This document shows, piece by piece, positions 38,472-47,743 of a stretch of DNA of 64,000 bases (position 1 is its first letter; each line of letters opens with the position of its first letter). A model generated the notes under the pieces. That model saw nothing but the letters and a program-made list of their open reading frames with translations, ran no database searches and was not told the DNA's origin. The translations under genes were made by a program, and so were the position numbers. Location of the stretch: positions 124,001 through 188,000 of the forward strand of contig NZ_JAKLWS010000001.1 in the NCBI RefSeq assembly GCF_022012475.1. The letters run 5' to 3'. Source of the stretch: Rhodohalobacter sulfatireducens. GTDB taxonomy: Bacteria > Bacteroidota > Rhodothermia > Balneolales > Balneolaceae.

Positions 38472-39898
38472 GTAAACCAAACATACTAATTCTGGGTGCA
38501 GGACCTGCCGGCGTTGGCGCTGCTTATCAACTTACGAAACTCAATAAGGCAAATGTTACTGTTCTTGAGATGAAGGATACTCCCGGCGGGAATTCGGGAA
38601 GTTTCTATGAAGAGGGTCTGTATTTAGATTATGGGAGCCACCGTCTGCATCCGGCATGTGATGAGGCAATTCTCAATGATATAAAAGCTCTCTTGGGAGA
38701 CGATTTAGTTCTTCGGCCACGGCATGGGCGGATTCGGTTAGAAAAAAGGTGGATCCATTTCCCGTTGAAAGCATCTGAATTGGCCACAAAGTTGCCCATC
38801 TCCTTTTCAATGGGTGTTGGTTTAGACATGGTTCGAAGCATTTTACCTAAAGCGAAAAGCAAAGATCTGAATCAAGAAAATTTTGCAACCCTGCTGGAAT
38901 CGAAATTGGGAAAGACTATTTGCAGGGAGTTCTACTTTCCATATGCCAAAAAAATATGGGGTTTATCTCCTGAAAAGATCTCCGTTGTACAGGCGGAAAA
39001 AAGAGTATCAGCGAACTCATTTGCAAAATTATTAAAAAAAGTTTTCTCAAAACCCCAGAACACCGGCATCAACGGACTTCCCTCTTTTTATTATCCCAAA
39101 AAGGGATTCGGCCAGATTACTCAAGCACTGGCTTCTGAGGCTGAAAAATACGGGGCTAATTTTATTTTTAATGCCCGGGTAAAAAAAGTGGAAACCAAAA
39201 ATGGTACCGCACACTCCGTTCAGGCGAATTCCAACGGAAAAAAACATGAATTTGAAGCAGATTATATATGGTCAACACTTCCGGTAACCGGGATGGTAAA
39301 AGGAATCGATCCGCCCGCTGATGAGAACCTTCAAAAAGCAGCCAATGATATAAAATTTCGTTCGATGGTTTTGATCTACCTGTTTATTCAGCAGGACAGG
39401 TTTACAGAGTTTGATGCTCACTATTTCCCGGGAGAGGAAATTCCCATTACCAGGTTGTCTGAAACAAAAAATTACAGTGATACAGATTATCCGGAGAACC
39501 TGACGGCGATATGCGCCGAGCTGCCGTGCCAGTTTGAAGATGATGTTTGGAATATGGGAGAAGAGGATCTTGGAAAATTGGTCGCTGATTCATTAAAAAA
39601 AGCAGGTATCCCTGTTCAAAGCACCGTAAAAAATGTAGTGGTAAAACGGTTAAAACACGCTTATCCCATATACAATACCGGTTACGAAAAAAAGTATCAG
39701 CTACTCGATGATTACCTGAGTGGGATTAATAATTTACTTGTATTTGGCAGGCAGGGATTGTTTGCTCACGACAATACGCACCATGCACTCTATATGGCTT
39801 ATTCGGCTGTGGATTGTATTGATGATGAAGGCGAGTTTGATGATGAAAAATGGGAAGAATACCGGGAAGAGTTCAAGACTCATGTCGTAGTAGATTAA
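38468..39898 (+). CDS. FAD-dependent UDP-galactopyranose mutase/protoporphyrinogen oxidase-like protein
   Basis: 476 residues. N-terminal FAD-binding Rossmann motif ILGAGPAGVGAAYQL (about 7-21) and the amine-oxidase-type signature. It resembles UGM-like flavoproteins that appear in glycan loci and isomerise or oxidise sugar nucleotides. It is third in a tightly packed plus-strand operon (4-bp overlap with the upstream gene), so it probably modifies the sugar handled by the GT2 and flippase-like proteins. Confidence 0.75.
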   Translation: MSKPNILILGAGPAGVGAAYQLTKLNKANVTVLEMKDTPGGNSGSFYEEGLYLDYGSHRLHPACDEAILNDIKALLGDDLVLRPRHGRIRLEKRWIHFPLKASELATKLPISFSMGVGLDMVRSILPKAKSKDLNQENFATLLESKLGKTICREFYFPYAKKIWGLSPEKISVVQAEKRVSANSFAKLLKKVFSKPQNTGINGLPSFYYPKKGFGQITQALASEAEKYGANFIFNARVKKVETKNGTAHSVQANSNGKKHEFEADYIWSTLPVTGMVKGIDPPADENLQKAANDIKFRSMVLIYLFIQQDRFTEFDAHYFPGEEIPITRLSETKNYSDTDYPENLTAICAELPCQFEDDVWNMGEEDLGKLVADSLKKAGIPVQSTVKNVVVKRLKHAYPIYNTGYEKKYQLLDDYLSGINNLLVFGRQGLFAHDNTHHALYMAYSAVDCIDDEGEFDDEKWEEYREEFKTHVVVD

Positions 39899-39990
39899 AT
39901 GAACATACCTCTATTAAGTTTGAACTTTAAGCCTCCATCCGCATCGGGTCCCTCACTATTTCAAATCATACCGTTATAAACAAATAAGAA

Positions 39991-40049
39991 CGCGTTTACC
40001 TGCTAGAGCTCTATCCTCGCCACATGCAGTGGCTTCCCTGGTAAACGCG
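39991..40049. repeat. Cloverleaf-like nested inverted repeat
   Basis: 59 bp with perfect 10-bp outer arms (CGCGTTTACC and its complement) enclosing a perfect 10-bp palindrome TAGAGCTCTA (40004-40013) and a 5-bp GCCAC/GTGGC hairpin (40019-40033). No T-tract follows, so it is not an obvious terminator. It lies in a 352-bp gap between the flavoprotein and a GT2 gene; the rest of the gap shows nothing. Confidence 0.65.
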
Positions 40050-40250
40050 AAAATAAGATAAATAAGCTGATTTTTTTCACTGAGATAAGAGTTTTAAAAC
40101 TGTATTTTATGAGAACTGTAATTCCCTAAAAGATGTCTGCATGAGGATAAAAACCGGTAAGGCTGAATTTGATTTCTTTGATACCTAATTCATTTTACGT
40201 TATCACCGGCTCAAAATATCGATTCAAATAAACTGTGAAGTGATTTAAAA

Positions 40251-41192
40251 ATGATGGAATCCTGCTCGATCGTTATTCCCGTTTACAAAAGTTCAAAGAG
40301 CATAGAAATTCTTGTTGAACAGATCGTTGAACTGGGAAATAAACTTGAGCAAAATTTTGAGATTATCCTGGTAAACGACAGTCCTTTTTTTCTTGATACC
40401 GTTCAATCTCTAAAGCGTTTATCTGAGAAGTATCCTTCAATAATTACCATCACCCTCCGAAAAAACCAGGGACAGCATGTTGCCCTTCTTGTGGGCCTAA
40501 AAAATTCTACTGGACAGTATGTCATCACAATGGATGACGATTTGCAACATCCTGTGGAAGAGATTCCTAAACTGCTATCAGCTATAAAAGAGAATAAAAA
40601 TTTAGAAGTGGTTTTTGGAGTGCCCGCTCTCGGTAAAAAAAAGCACAGTTTCTGGCGAAATTTGGGTAGTTATTTTATTAACAATAAAGCGGATTCTTTC
40701 ATCAAGAATGCTCCTGAAGGCATTCGGAAGTCCGCTTTTCGAATTATGACAAGGGATGTGAAGGAGATCATCTTAAAAAATTACAACGCCATGCCTGCCG
40801 TTTCAAGCTTGTTGGTGAATGCTACTTCTCAGGTTGCAAATGTTGAAGTTGAACACAATGAACGGCTCTATGGTAAAAGCCAATACACACTGCGGAAACT
40901 TATCAGCTTGAGCCTGAATAATATTATCTATTATTCGGCATGGCCCCTGAAGGCACTGGGGGCGTTAGGCGTTTTTGGGTTTTCTTTTTCGATGATCTTT
41001 ATACTCTATACTTTATTCCAAAAACTGTTCTGGGGAATCTCATTTCCCGGTTACGCTTCAACGGTTATCCTTATCAGCTTTTTTGGAGGTTTGAACCTGT
41101 TGGCCGTCGGTATTATCGGGGAATATCTCATCCGAATTTTAAGAGAGCAGCAAAAATGGGATTTGGACGATTACATCAAGGAGATTGACTGA
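40251..41192 (+). CDS. Family 2 glycosyltransferase with C-terminal membrane helices (ArnC/GtrB-like)
   Basis: 313 residues. GT-A core with SIVIPVYKSSKSIEIL, FEIILVNDSP, KNQGQHVALLVGL and MDDDLQHPVEEI (DDD metal/donor site, about 95-97). Two C-terminal membrane helices (about 230-295) match bactoprenol-phosphate sugar transferases such as ArnC and GtrB. It likely makes a polyprenyl-phosphate sugar for a GT-C enzyme. Ends 17 bp inside the convergent aminotransferase gene. Confidence 0.85.
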   Translation: MMESCSIVIPVYKSSKSIEILVEQIVELGNKLEQNFEIILVNDSPFFLDTVQSLKRLSEKYPSIITITLRKNQGQHVALLVGLKNSTGQYVITMDDDLQHPVEEIPKLLSAIKENKNLEVVFGVPALGKKKHSFWRNLGSYFINNKADSFIKNAPEGIRKSAFRIMTRDVKEIILKNYNAMPAVSSLLVNATSQVANVEVEHNERLYGKSQYTLRKLISLSLNNIIYYSAWPLKALGALGVFGFSFSMIFILYTLFQKLFWGISFPGYASTVILISFFGGLNLLAVGIIGEYLIRILREQQKWDLDDYIKEID

Positions 41193-42315
41193 AATATTCG
41201 TTCACATGTGAGGTGATTTTCAAGATCTCCTCATCAGAGAGCCGGTAGTAGAAAGGAAGTCTTACCAACCGGTCGGTATACTTATCTGCATACGGCAGTT
41301 CGGGACCTTCATATCGATCTTTGTAAAAATGACTCTTATGCAAACTTTGATAATGAAATACAGCCAATATATTGCTCTTATTCAAATAGTCGATCAATCC
41401 AGTTCTTTGCTCTTCAGATTTACAAACCAGGTAAAACATGTGGCCATTGTTTGTGGCATATTCAGGAATCACTGGAATTTGAATGCCAAAATCATCTGCC
41501 GCGAGTGAAAGACGATCGTAGTACAAATTCCAAATCTCTTTGCGCCTTTGCTGTATCTTTTCCAGGTTTTCGATCTGTGCCCACAGGAAAGCCGCGGTCA
41601 GTTCCGATGGCAAAAATGATGACCCCGTATCCACCCAACCATATTTATCAATTTCTCCCCGAAAAAAGGCCGCTCTGTTGGTTCCTTTTTCCCATATGAT
41701 TTCCGATCGGTCAATAAAACGCTCATCATTAATAGCCAGGAGGCCACCCTCTCCGGCATTGATATTTTTTGTTTCGTGAAAGGAGAAGGCCGCAAGGTTA
41801 CCTATACTTCCAAGTGGATGACCTTTGTAATTCGATTCGATGGCCTGGGCTGCATCTTCAATCACTAACAGGTCGTGTTGATTGGCCAGGTTCATGATGA
41901 GATCCATATCGCAGGCGATACCGGCGTAATGAACAGGAACGATGGCTTTTGTTTTATCAGAAATGAGTGATTCTATCGACTCTTCATTAATCCCGGGATG
42001 ATCGCTTCGACTGTCTGCAAATTTTATGACTGCACCTTGTCTTACAAATGCCAGCGCGGTGGATACAAATGTATAGGAAGGAATGATGACCTCATCTCCG
42101 GGCTGGATATCTGCCAGAAGTGCACACATTTCAAGTGCATCGGTGCAAGATGTTGTAAGTAATGCCTTCTTGAAGCCATATCGTTCTCTGAAAAATGCCT
42201 GACACTTTTTTGTGAAGGCACCGTTTCCAGAGATTTTCCCCGATGATACAGCCTCCTTGATATAAGCCGTTTCATTTCCCGTTAAATGTGGTTTATTGAA
42301 TGGAATTTTATCCAT
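41176..42315 (-). CDS. wecE: dTDP-4-amino-4,6-dideoxygalactose transaminase
   Basis: 379 residues, DegT/DnrJ/EryC1 aminotransferase fold; the closest recognisable type is WecE/RffA. PLP lysine K183 is in SFHETKNINAGEGG; the N-terminus FNKPHLTGNETAYIKEAVSSGKISGNG is cut here to FNKPHLTGNETAYIKEA. It makes a 4-amino-4,6-dideoxy sugar nucleotide from dTDP-4-keto-6-deoxyglucose. It is the last gene of the minus-strand array. No rmlA or rmlB gene is nearby. Confidence 0.88.
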   Translation of the reverse strand: MDKIPFNKPHLTGNETAYIKEAVSSGKISGNGAFTKKCQAFFRERYGFKKALLTTSCTDALEMCALLADIQPGDEVIIPSYTFVSTALAFVRQGAVIKFADSRSDHPGINEESIESLISDKTKAIVPVHYAGIACDMDLIMNLANQHDLLVIEDAAQAIESNYKGHPLGSIGNLAAFSFHETKNINAGEGGLLAINDERFIDRSEIIWEKGTNRAAFFRGEIDKYGWVDTGSSFLPSELTAAFLWAQIENLEKIQQRRKEIWNLYYDRLSLAADDFGIQIPVIPEYATNNGHMFYLVCKSEEQRTGLIDYLNKSNILAVFHYQSLHKSHFYKDRYEGPELPYADKYTDRLVRLPFYYRLSDEEILKITSHVNEYFSQSP

Positions 42316-42321
42316 GCTGCA

Positions 42322-43293
42322 CTATAGTTTTTTTAAATCCGGTATATTTTTTTGCAAACCTTCACTAAATAAAAATCCGGCACCAATAATATTATTCATA
42401 AATATTCCAAGAAGATTAAAGAAGCTTACCAGTAATGCAATCTCCATGGGAACACCAAACTGCCCGAACAGTATGATGAATGCCCCCTCTCGAACCCCAA
42501 GACTGCCAATGGAAATCGGTATGATGAACAGCAAAAAAAAGACCGGTGATGCAAATAAATTTATTATAAAACTGATCTCATAGTTTAAGGCAACAAAAAC
42601 CAGGTAACTGCTGAAAGCGGAAACCACGAGATTACTAAAAGAGAGTACCATCGTTATGATCACCAGTTTTGGTTTTTTAAATACCGAAAGTATACTGTCT
42701 GAGGAATCAAGATCTGCTCTGATTTTCTTTTGAATGCTCTGATTTGAGATTGAATTCACAATCCTTCTCTGAACTCTTTTGTAGTAATAACTACTAACCC
42801 TCCGAACCGGCAGCTTTAATTGATAAGTAACAAGTAGTCCTGTTGTAATTATCAGTAGAGCCGCTATGCTCCAGTAATAGATTTCCCAAAGAAGCTCCCT
42901 GTTTTGTACCAGGGAGTCCGATATAAATGGAAATATTCCCAAAGCAAGCAGCAATACCGCAATCAATGCTGCAAACTTTTCTGCGAGAATTGTGATAAAT
43001 GCCACAGTATATTTCTGTAACTTTTTTCCTACTACAGCTACCCTGTACGCATCCCATCCAATACTACCCGGTGTAAAAAATCCAATTACCATGCTACCCC
43101 AAAATTGCTGAATAATATAGAACAGGGAAATGTCTGTATTGGAGTAAAAACGAGTTAAAAAATACCATCGCAGGGAACCGATCAAAATCTGAACAGGCCG
43201 AACCAATATTGCCAACCCGATGATATATGGATTGGCACTTTTCATGTTTTGGAATAGTAAAGGGATATCAATTTTTCGAAAGATCAGCCACAA
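42322..43293 (-). CDS. LPG_synthase_TM/UPF0104 family membrane protein, second copy
   Basis: 323 residues from a TTG at 43293, 6 bp upstream of wecE. Seven or eight membrane helices; family motifs FFTPGSIGWDAYRVAVVGK and PISIGSLGVREGAFIIL are present. The open frame extends about 30 codons upstream and encodes what looks like the missing first helix (LKTARRIIYLVLPIILLW), but with no ATG, GTG or TTG before it, so the true start may be a rare codon (ATT/ATC/ATA) or an error. Probably a flippase-like partner for lipid-linked sugars. Confidence 0.72.
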   Translation of the reverse strand: MWLIFRKIDIPLLFQNMKSANPYIIGLAILVRPVQILIGSLRWYFLTRFYSNTDISLFYIIQQFWGSMVIGFFTPGSIGWDAYRVAVVGKKLQKYTVAFITILAEKFAALIAVLLLALGIFPFISDSLVQNRELLWEIYYWSIAALLIITTGLLVTYQLKLPVRRVSSYYYKRVQRRIVNSISNQSIQKKIRADLDSSDSILSVFKKPKLVIITMVLSFSNLVVSAFSSYLVFVALNYEISFIINLFASPVFFLLFIIPISIGSLGVREGAFIILFGQFGVPMEIALLVSFFNLLGIFMNNIIGAGFLFSEGLQKNIPDLKKL

Positions 43294-43395
43294 CAGAATA
43301 ATTGGCAGTACCAGGTAAATTATCCTTCTTGCTGTTTTTAAAATCCCCGATAATTTTATGTTTTTTGATGAAATATCGATCTATTAAGAATCCTT

Positions 43396-44724
43396 TTATT
43401 CAATTAATTTATTTTTTACGAGCTGAGTTTTCCCATTCCTTTCTTTTGGAATTCTATCTGTAAGGGTAAACTCAATTTTCATATCATCACCAAGCCTGGC
43501 TTTCACTAATTTTGCTAACTCTTGTTCAACCCGATTTCTTATCGTGGAGTCCTTCAGAATAATATAAACTTCAAGTTTGTCCGGGCTATTTTGTACAATC
43601 TGTGTCTGAAGAAGTCCATCTACTTTTTCATAAGAGATTATTGAGTTTAATTGGAAATTTGGAAATGGTACCAAATAACCATTCGTATCGAAAAGAACAT
43701 CTCTTTTTCTGCCTGATATATTTCCAACGACTTTATGTTTCATGCCACACCTGCAAGAACTGTTGCTCCATGTTGCAAGGTCACCGGTTTTGTACCGTAT
43801 AAATGGCATTGAATAGTTATAGAACGATGTTGCCGTGATCTCTCCCTCCTCTTTATCACCAACAGCTTGGTTATTATCATCCAATAGTTCCATTATAGAA
43901 AACTCCATATGTTGGTGCAGTTGATGCAGCTCACATTCTGAAATCAGGCATACTCCCTCCCACTGCGTAAAAACATTGAACACAGCACAATCAAATGATT
44001 TCTCTATTATTGACCTGTACTCAGGCAGTAAATTTTCTGAATATGTAATGATACTCTTTAATGAGAAATTGATTTCATAAGATGTATGATCAATAAATTG
44101 AGCCAGTGTATAGATAGCCGTTGGATATCCTCTTATTATTTTAGGCTTTAATTCGGATAGTTTATCAAGGATTCGCTTACAATTCTGATGATCAAGAAAA
44201 AAAGCAGAAATTTGAAGAGAGTTTAACATCCGGTTGTACTTCCAGAGATTTTCCTCAGAACCCAAAAACATCCCGTCTACCTGAGCCCATCTCATATAGG
44301 GTTGATAACCGGCCATTTTCCATATGCGCCAAAAAAAAGTAAATCGAGCTATACTCACGTTTTTATCTTGAAGGAATTTCAAAGGCGACCCGGTAGAACC
44401 GCTGGTTTGATTTTGATAGGGGCTAAACTGCTCAGAATTATCAGCAATCAGATCGTCATATCTCTCTCTGATGATTTCTTTGGTCAACACCGGAATCGCA
44501 GGAAGATCTTCCTTCGTCCGAATATCTCCAGGTTTTATTCCATGTTTATTAAACAAGTCACGGTAATATGGAACATGTTTATAGGCATGTTGAATGAGGG
44601 ATTTGAGCTTTTCATTTTGATGCTCAACAATCCTCTCATACGAAAAATCCCTCGATCTCTTCAGAAACCGGAAAAGTTTGACGATCTCAACAGGGTACAG
44701 GTAATCTGAAATTTTAAATTTCAT
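43396..44724 (-). CDS. PaaK/CapK-like adenylate-forming ligase, copy 1
   Basis: 442 residues; resembles phenylacetate-CoA ligase/CapK proteins of capsule loci. ATP-binding motif TSGSTGSPLKF (about 109-119), acidic/aromatic block TQWEGVCLISE, and a later YNYSMPFIRYKTGDLA adenylation motif. Expected to activate a carboxylic acid as acyl-adenylate and pass it to CoA or a carrier. The three tandem copies share start MKFKISDYLYP. An 86-bp stretch (44309-44394) is identical to copy 2. Confidence 0.8.
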   Translation of the reverse strand: MKFKISDYLYPVEIVKLFRFLKRSRDFSYERIVEHQNEKLKSLIQHAYKHVPYYRDLFNKHGIKPGDIRTKEDLPAIPVLTKEIIRERYDDLIADNSEQFSPYQNQTSGSTGSPLKFLQDKNVSIARFTFFWRIWKMAGYQPYMRWAQVDGMFLGSEENLWKYNRMLNSLQISAFFLDHQNCKRILDKLSELKPKIIRGYPTAIYTLAQFIDHTSYEINFSLKSIITYSENLLPEYRSIIEKSFDCAVFNVFTQWEGVCLISECELHQLHQHMEFSIMELLDDNNQAVGDKEEGEITATSFYNYSMPFIRYKTGDLATWSNSSCRCGMKHKVVGNISGRKRDVLFDTNGYLVPFPNFQLNSIISYEKVDGLLQTQIVQNSPDKLEVYIILKDSTIRNRVEQELAKLVKARLGDDMKIEFTLTDRIPKERNGKTQLVKNKLIE

Positions 44725-44827
44725 AAAAGAAGTAATTAAACTTTGGGCAATTAATCACCTCATTTTTACAGTTAATTATTATTAAACTGCATAAGAAACT
44801 CTACCCAATCTCCTTTACCTCCAGGTA

Positions 44828-46162
44828 TCAAACTTTGTTTAAAAGATTATTTCTTACAAAGGGAGTTTTTCCATTCTTTCTTTTGGGAATGCTGTCGGCG
44901 TATATGAATTCAATATTCATCTCATCTCCAAGCCTGCTTTTTATACTTTTTGTAAATTCTTTCTCAATTCTTTCAGAACTGGATCGATTTTTAACCACCA
45001 GGTATACTTTCACTTTATCCAGGCTGGCTTGTACAATTTGTGACTGAAGTAACCCCTCCACTGTGTCATAAATATCTTTGTTCGATATCTGCAAACCTTT
45101 AAAAGATATTAAGTTTCCTCCTGTATCAAATAAAGCATCTTTTTTTCTGCCCGATATTTTTTTTACCACCATATGGTTCAAATCGCAGCTACAGCTAGTA
45201 TTCTCTCTTATTGCAAGGTCACCTGTTTTGTATCGAATAAACGGCATGGAATAGTTATAAAATGACGTGGCCGTAATCTCTCCTTTTTCATCCATTTCAG
45301 CAGGTTTATTATCGGCGTTTAGTACCTCCATAACCGAAAATTCCATATGCTGATGTAATTCTCCCTTCTCACATTCTGAAATCAAGCAAACTCCCTCCCA
45401 CTGCGAAAAAACATCGAATACTTTACAATTGAATGCTTTTTCGATCGCAAACCGATATTCAGGCAACAAATTTTCTGAATATGTTATAATACTCTTTACA
45501 GGATAGTCAACTGTGTAAGATGAGTTATTTACGAATTGCGACACCATAAAAATGGCCATCGGATATCCTCTGATAATTTTCGGCTTAAAGTCCGATAGCT
45601 TATCTAAAATTTGTTTGCAGTTTCTTTCATGTAGATAGTACGATGAAATTTGCAGTGAATTTAAGGTTCTGTTAAAACTCCAGAGGTTCTCTTTAGATCC
45701 GATATGCATCCCATCTATTTGCGCCCACCTCATATAGGGCTTATAGCCGGCCATTTTCCATATGCGCCAAAAAAAAGTAAATCGAGCTATACTCACGTTT
45801 TTATCTTGAAGGAATTTCAAAGGCGACCCGGTCGAACCGCTGGTCATATTTTCATAGGGGTTAAACTGATCAGCATTATCAGCAATTAAATCATTATATC
45901 GATTCCTGATGATCTCTTTCGTTAACACCGGAATAGCTGGAAGATCCTCTATTGTCTGAATGTCACCGGGTTTTATTCCGCATTCATTGAACAATTCGTG
46001 ATAATAGGGAACGTGATTGTAGGCATGGTGTACAATAGATCGAAGCTTTTCATTTTGATACTCAACGAGCTGTTGGTACGAAAATCCTTTCGACCTATTC
46101 AGAAACCGGAAAAGTTTGAAAATCTCAAACGGATACAGATAATCTGAAATCTTGAACTTCAT
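44828..46162 (-). CDS. PaaK/CapK-like adenylate-forming ligase, copy 2
   Basis: 444 residues, same architecture as copies 1 and 3, with intact TSGSTGSPLKF and YNYSMPFIRYKTGDLA. The middle of the N-terminal half is closest to copy 1 (identical DNA at 45747-45832), while its C-terminal 80 residues (QIVQASLDKVKVYLVVKN onward) are closest to copy 3, so it looks like a recombinant. Separated from copy 3 by a 211-bp gap without a gene. Confidence 0.8.
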   Translation of the reverse strand: MKFKISDYLYPFEIFKLFRFLNRSKGFSYQQLVEYQNEKLRSIVHHAYNHVPYYHELFNECGIKPGDIQTIEDLPAIPVLTKEIIRNRYNDLIADNADQFNPYENMTSGSTGSPLKFLQDKNVSIARFTFFWRIWKMAGYKPYMRWAQIDGMHIGSKENLWSFNRTLNSLQISSYYLHERNCKQILDKLSDFKPKIIRGYPMAIFMVSQFVNNSSYTVDYPVKSIITYSENLLPEYRFAIEKAFNCKVFDVFSQWEGVCLISECEKGELHQHMEFSVMEVLNADNKPAEMDEKGEITATSFYNYSMPFIRYKTGDLAIRENTSCSCDLNHMVVKKISGRKKDALFDTGGNLISFKGLQISNKDIYDTVEGLLQSQIVQASLDKVKVYLVVKNRSSSERIEKEFTKSIKSRLGDEMNIEFIYADSIPKRKNGKTPFVRNNLLNKV

Positions 46163-46373
46163 AGAAGGGTGGAAATCAAAGACACTTAAAAACTTTAAAA
46201 AGAATATTTAAGCCAGAATAAATAGTTGATATGCTTCTATTTTTTGTACCAAATACACAAATGCTTTACTTTTTTTGATTGCAAAATTAAGTTACTCCTT
46301 TTTAATTGATGATTCAGTCAATATTTTGGTGTTATTCTTTTGATCATTAATTGAAATCAAATACTGATTATAT

Positions 46374-47702
46374 TTAATCAATGAGATTATTTCTTACAAA
46401 GGGAATTTTTCCACTCTTTTTTTTGGGAATTCTGTCGGTGTAAACGAATTCAATATTCATCTTATCTCCAAGCCTGCTTTTTATACTTTTTGCAAATTCT
46501 TTCTCAATTCTTTCAGAATTGGATCGATTTTTAACCACCAGGTATACTTGCACTTTATCCAGACTGTCTTGTACAATTTGTGCCTGAAACAACCCCTCAG
46601 CATACTCTTCAGAAACAAATGAGTAGATCTGGAACCTTTGGAAAGGCACCAAATTCCCCTCCGTATCGAATAGCACATATACCATTCTTCCTGATATATT
46701 TTCAACGACTTTATGATCCATACCACATTCACAAGAACTATTGCCCCACGTTGCCAGGTCGCCGGTTTTATATCGAATAAACGGCATAGAATAGTTATAG
46801 AAAGACGTTGCCGTAATTTCTCCCTCCACTTTATCCCCGACCGGTTGACTGTTTTCATCCAATAGTTCCATTGCAGAATACTCCATGTGGTGATGTAGTT
46901 GATTCTGCTCACATTCTGATATCAGGCAAACGCCCTCCCACTGCGAAAAGAGATCAAATACCGGGCAGCTAAAAACATGCGTAATTTTTGACCTGTACTC
47001 AGGCGGTAAATTTTCTGAATACGTAATAATACTTTTTAACGGTAAACTGATTTTATAGGAATTATGATCAATATGCCGGGCCAGTGTATAGAGAGCTGTT
47101 GGATATCCTCTTAAAATTTTCGGTTTAAACTCCAAAAGTTTATCCAGTATTCGTCCGCAATTCTGATGGTCAAGATTGTAAGCGGATATTTGAAGTGAAT
47201 TTAACATTCGGTTATGATTCCAAAGATTTTCTTTCGACCCCATATGCATTCCATCAACCTGTGCCCATCTCATATAAGGCCTATAACCGGCCATGTTCCA
47301 TATGCGCCAAAAAAAGGCAAAACGGGCGATGCTGATATTTTTGCCTTGCAGAAATTTCGTAGGCACACTGGTTGAACCACTTGTTTGATTTTGATAGGGC
47401 TTGAATTGTCCGGCATTTTCAGCGATCAAATCATTATATCTGTCCCTGATGATCTTTTTGGTCAAAACAGGGATGGCGGGAAGATCCTCAACCGTTTGAA
47501 TATCGCTCGGTTTTATTCCGTGCTCGTCGAACAACTCGCGGTAATAGGGAACATGCTGGTAAGCATGACGGATGATGGACCTCAGCTTTTCATTTTGATG
47601 CTCAACCAGCTGTTGGTACGTAAAAGCCTTCGACCTTTTCAAAAACCTGAAAAGCTGAGCAATCTCAATCGGATACAGATAATCTGAAATCTTGAATTTC
47701 AT
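46374..47702 (-). CDS. PaaK/CapK-like adenylate-forming ligase, copy 3 (altered P-loop)
   Basis: 442 residues, same family. The ATP-binding motif reads TSGSTSVPTKF: glycine and serine of the canonical SGSTG-S are replaced by S and V, so its adenylation may be weakened or specificity altered. The rest (FSQWEGVCLISE, YNYSMPFIRYKTGDLA, four clustered Cys around SCECGMDHK) is intact. Follows the WecD-like gene by 41 bp in the transcription direction. Confidence 0.78.
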   Translation of the reverse strand: MKFKISDYLYPIEIAQLFRFLKRSKAFTYQQLVEHQNEKLRSIIRHAYQHVPYYRELFDEHGIKPSDIQTVEDLPAIPVLTKKIIRDRYNDLIAENAGQFKPYQNQTSGSTSVPTKFLQGKNISIARFAFFWRIWNMAGYRPYMRWAQVDGMHMGSKENLWNHNRMLNSLQISAYNLDHQNCGRILDKLLEFKPKILRGYPTALYTLARHIDHNSYKISLPLKSIITYSENLPPEYRSKITHVFSCPVFDLFSQWEGVCLISECEQNQLHHHMEYSAMELLDENSQPVGDKVEGEITATSFYNYSMPFIRYKTGDLATWGNSSCECGMDHKVVENISGRMVYVLFDTEGNLVPFQRFQIYSFVSEEYAEGLFQAQIVQDSLDKVQVYLVVKNRSNSERIEKEFAKSIKSRLGDKMNIEFVYTDRIPKKKSGKIPFVRNNLID

Positions 47703-47743
47703 AAATATCAGAAGGAAATATAATAGGAGTCTACCCGGTTAAC

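Noticed and set aside
39991-40049. Possible integron attC site or tRNA
   Set aside because: No RYYYAAC/GTTRRRY core and no tRNA loops; kept only as an unexplained element.
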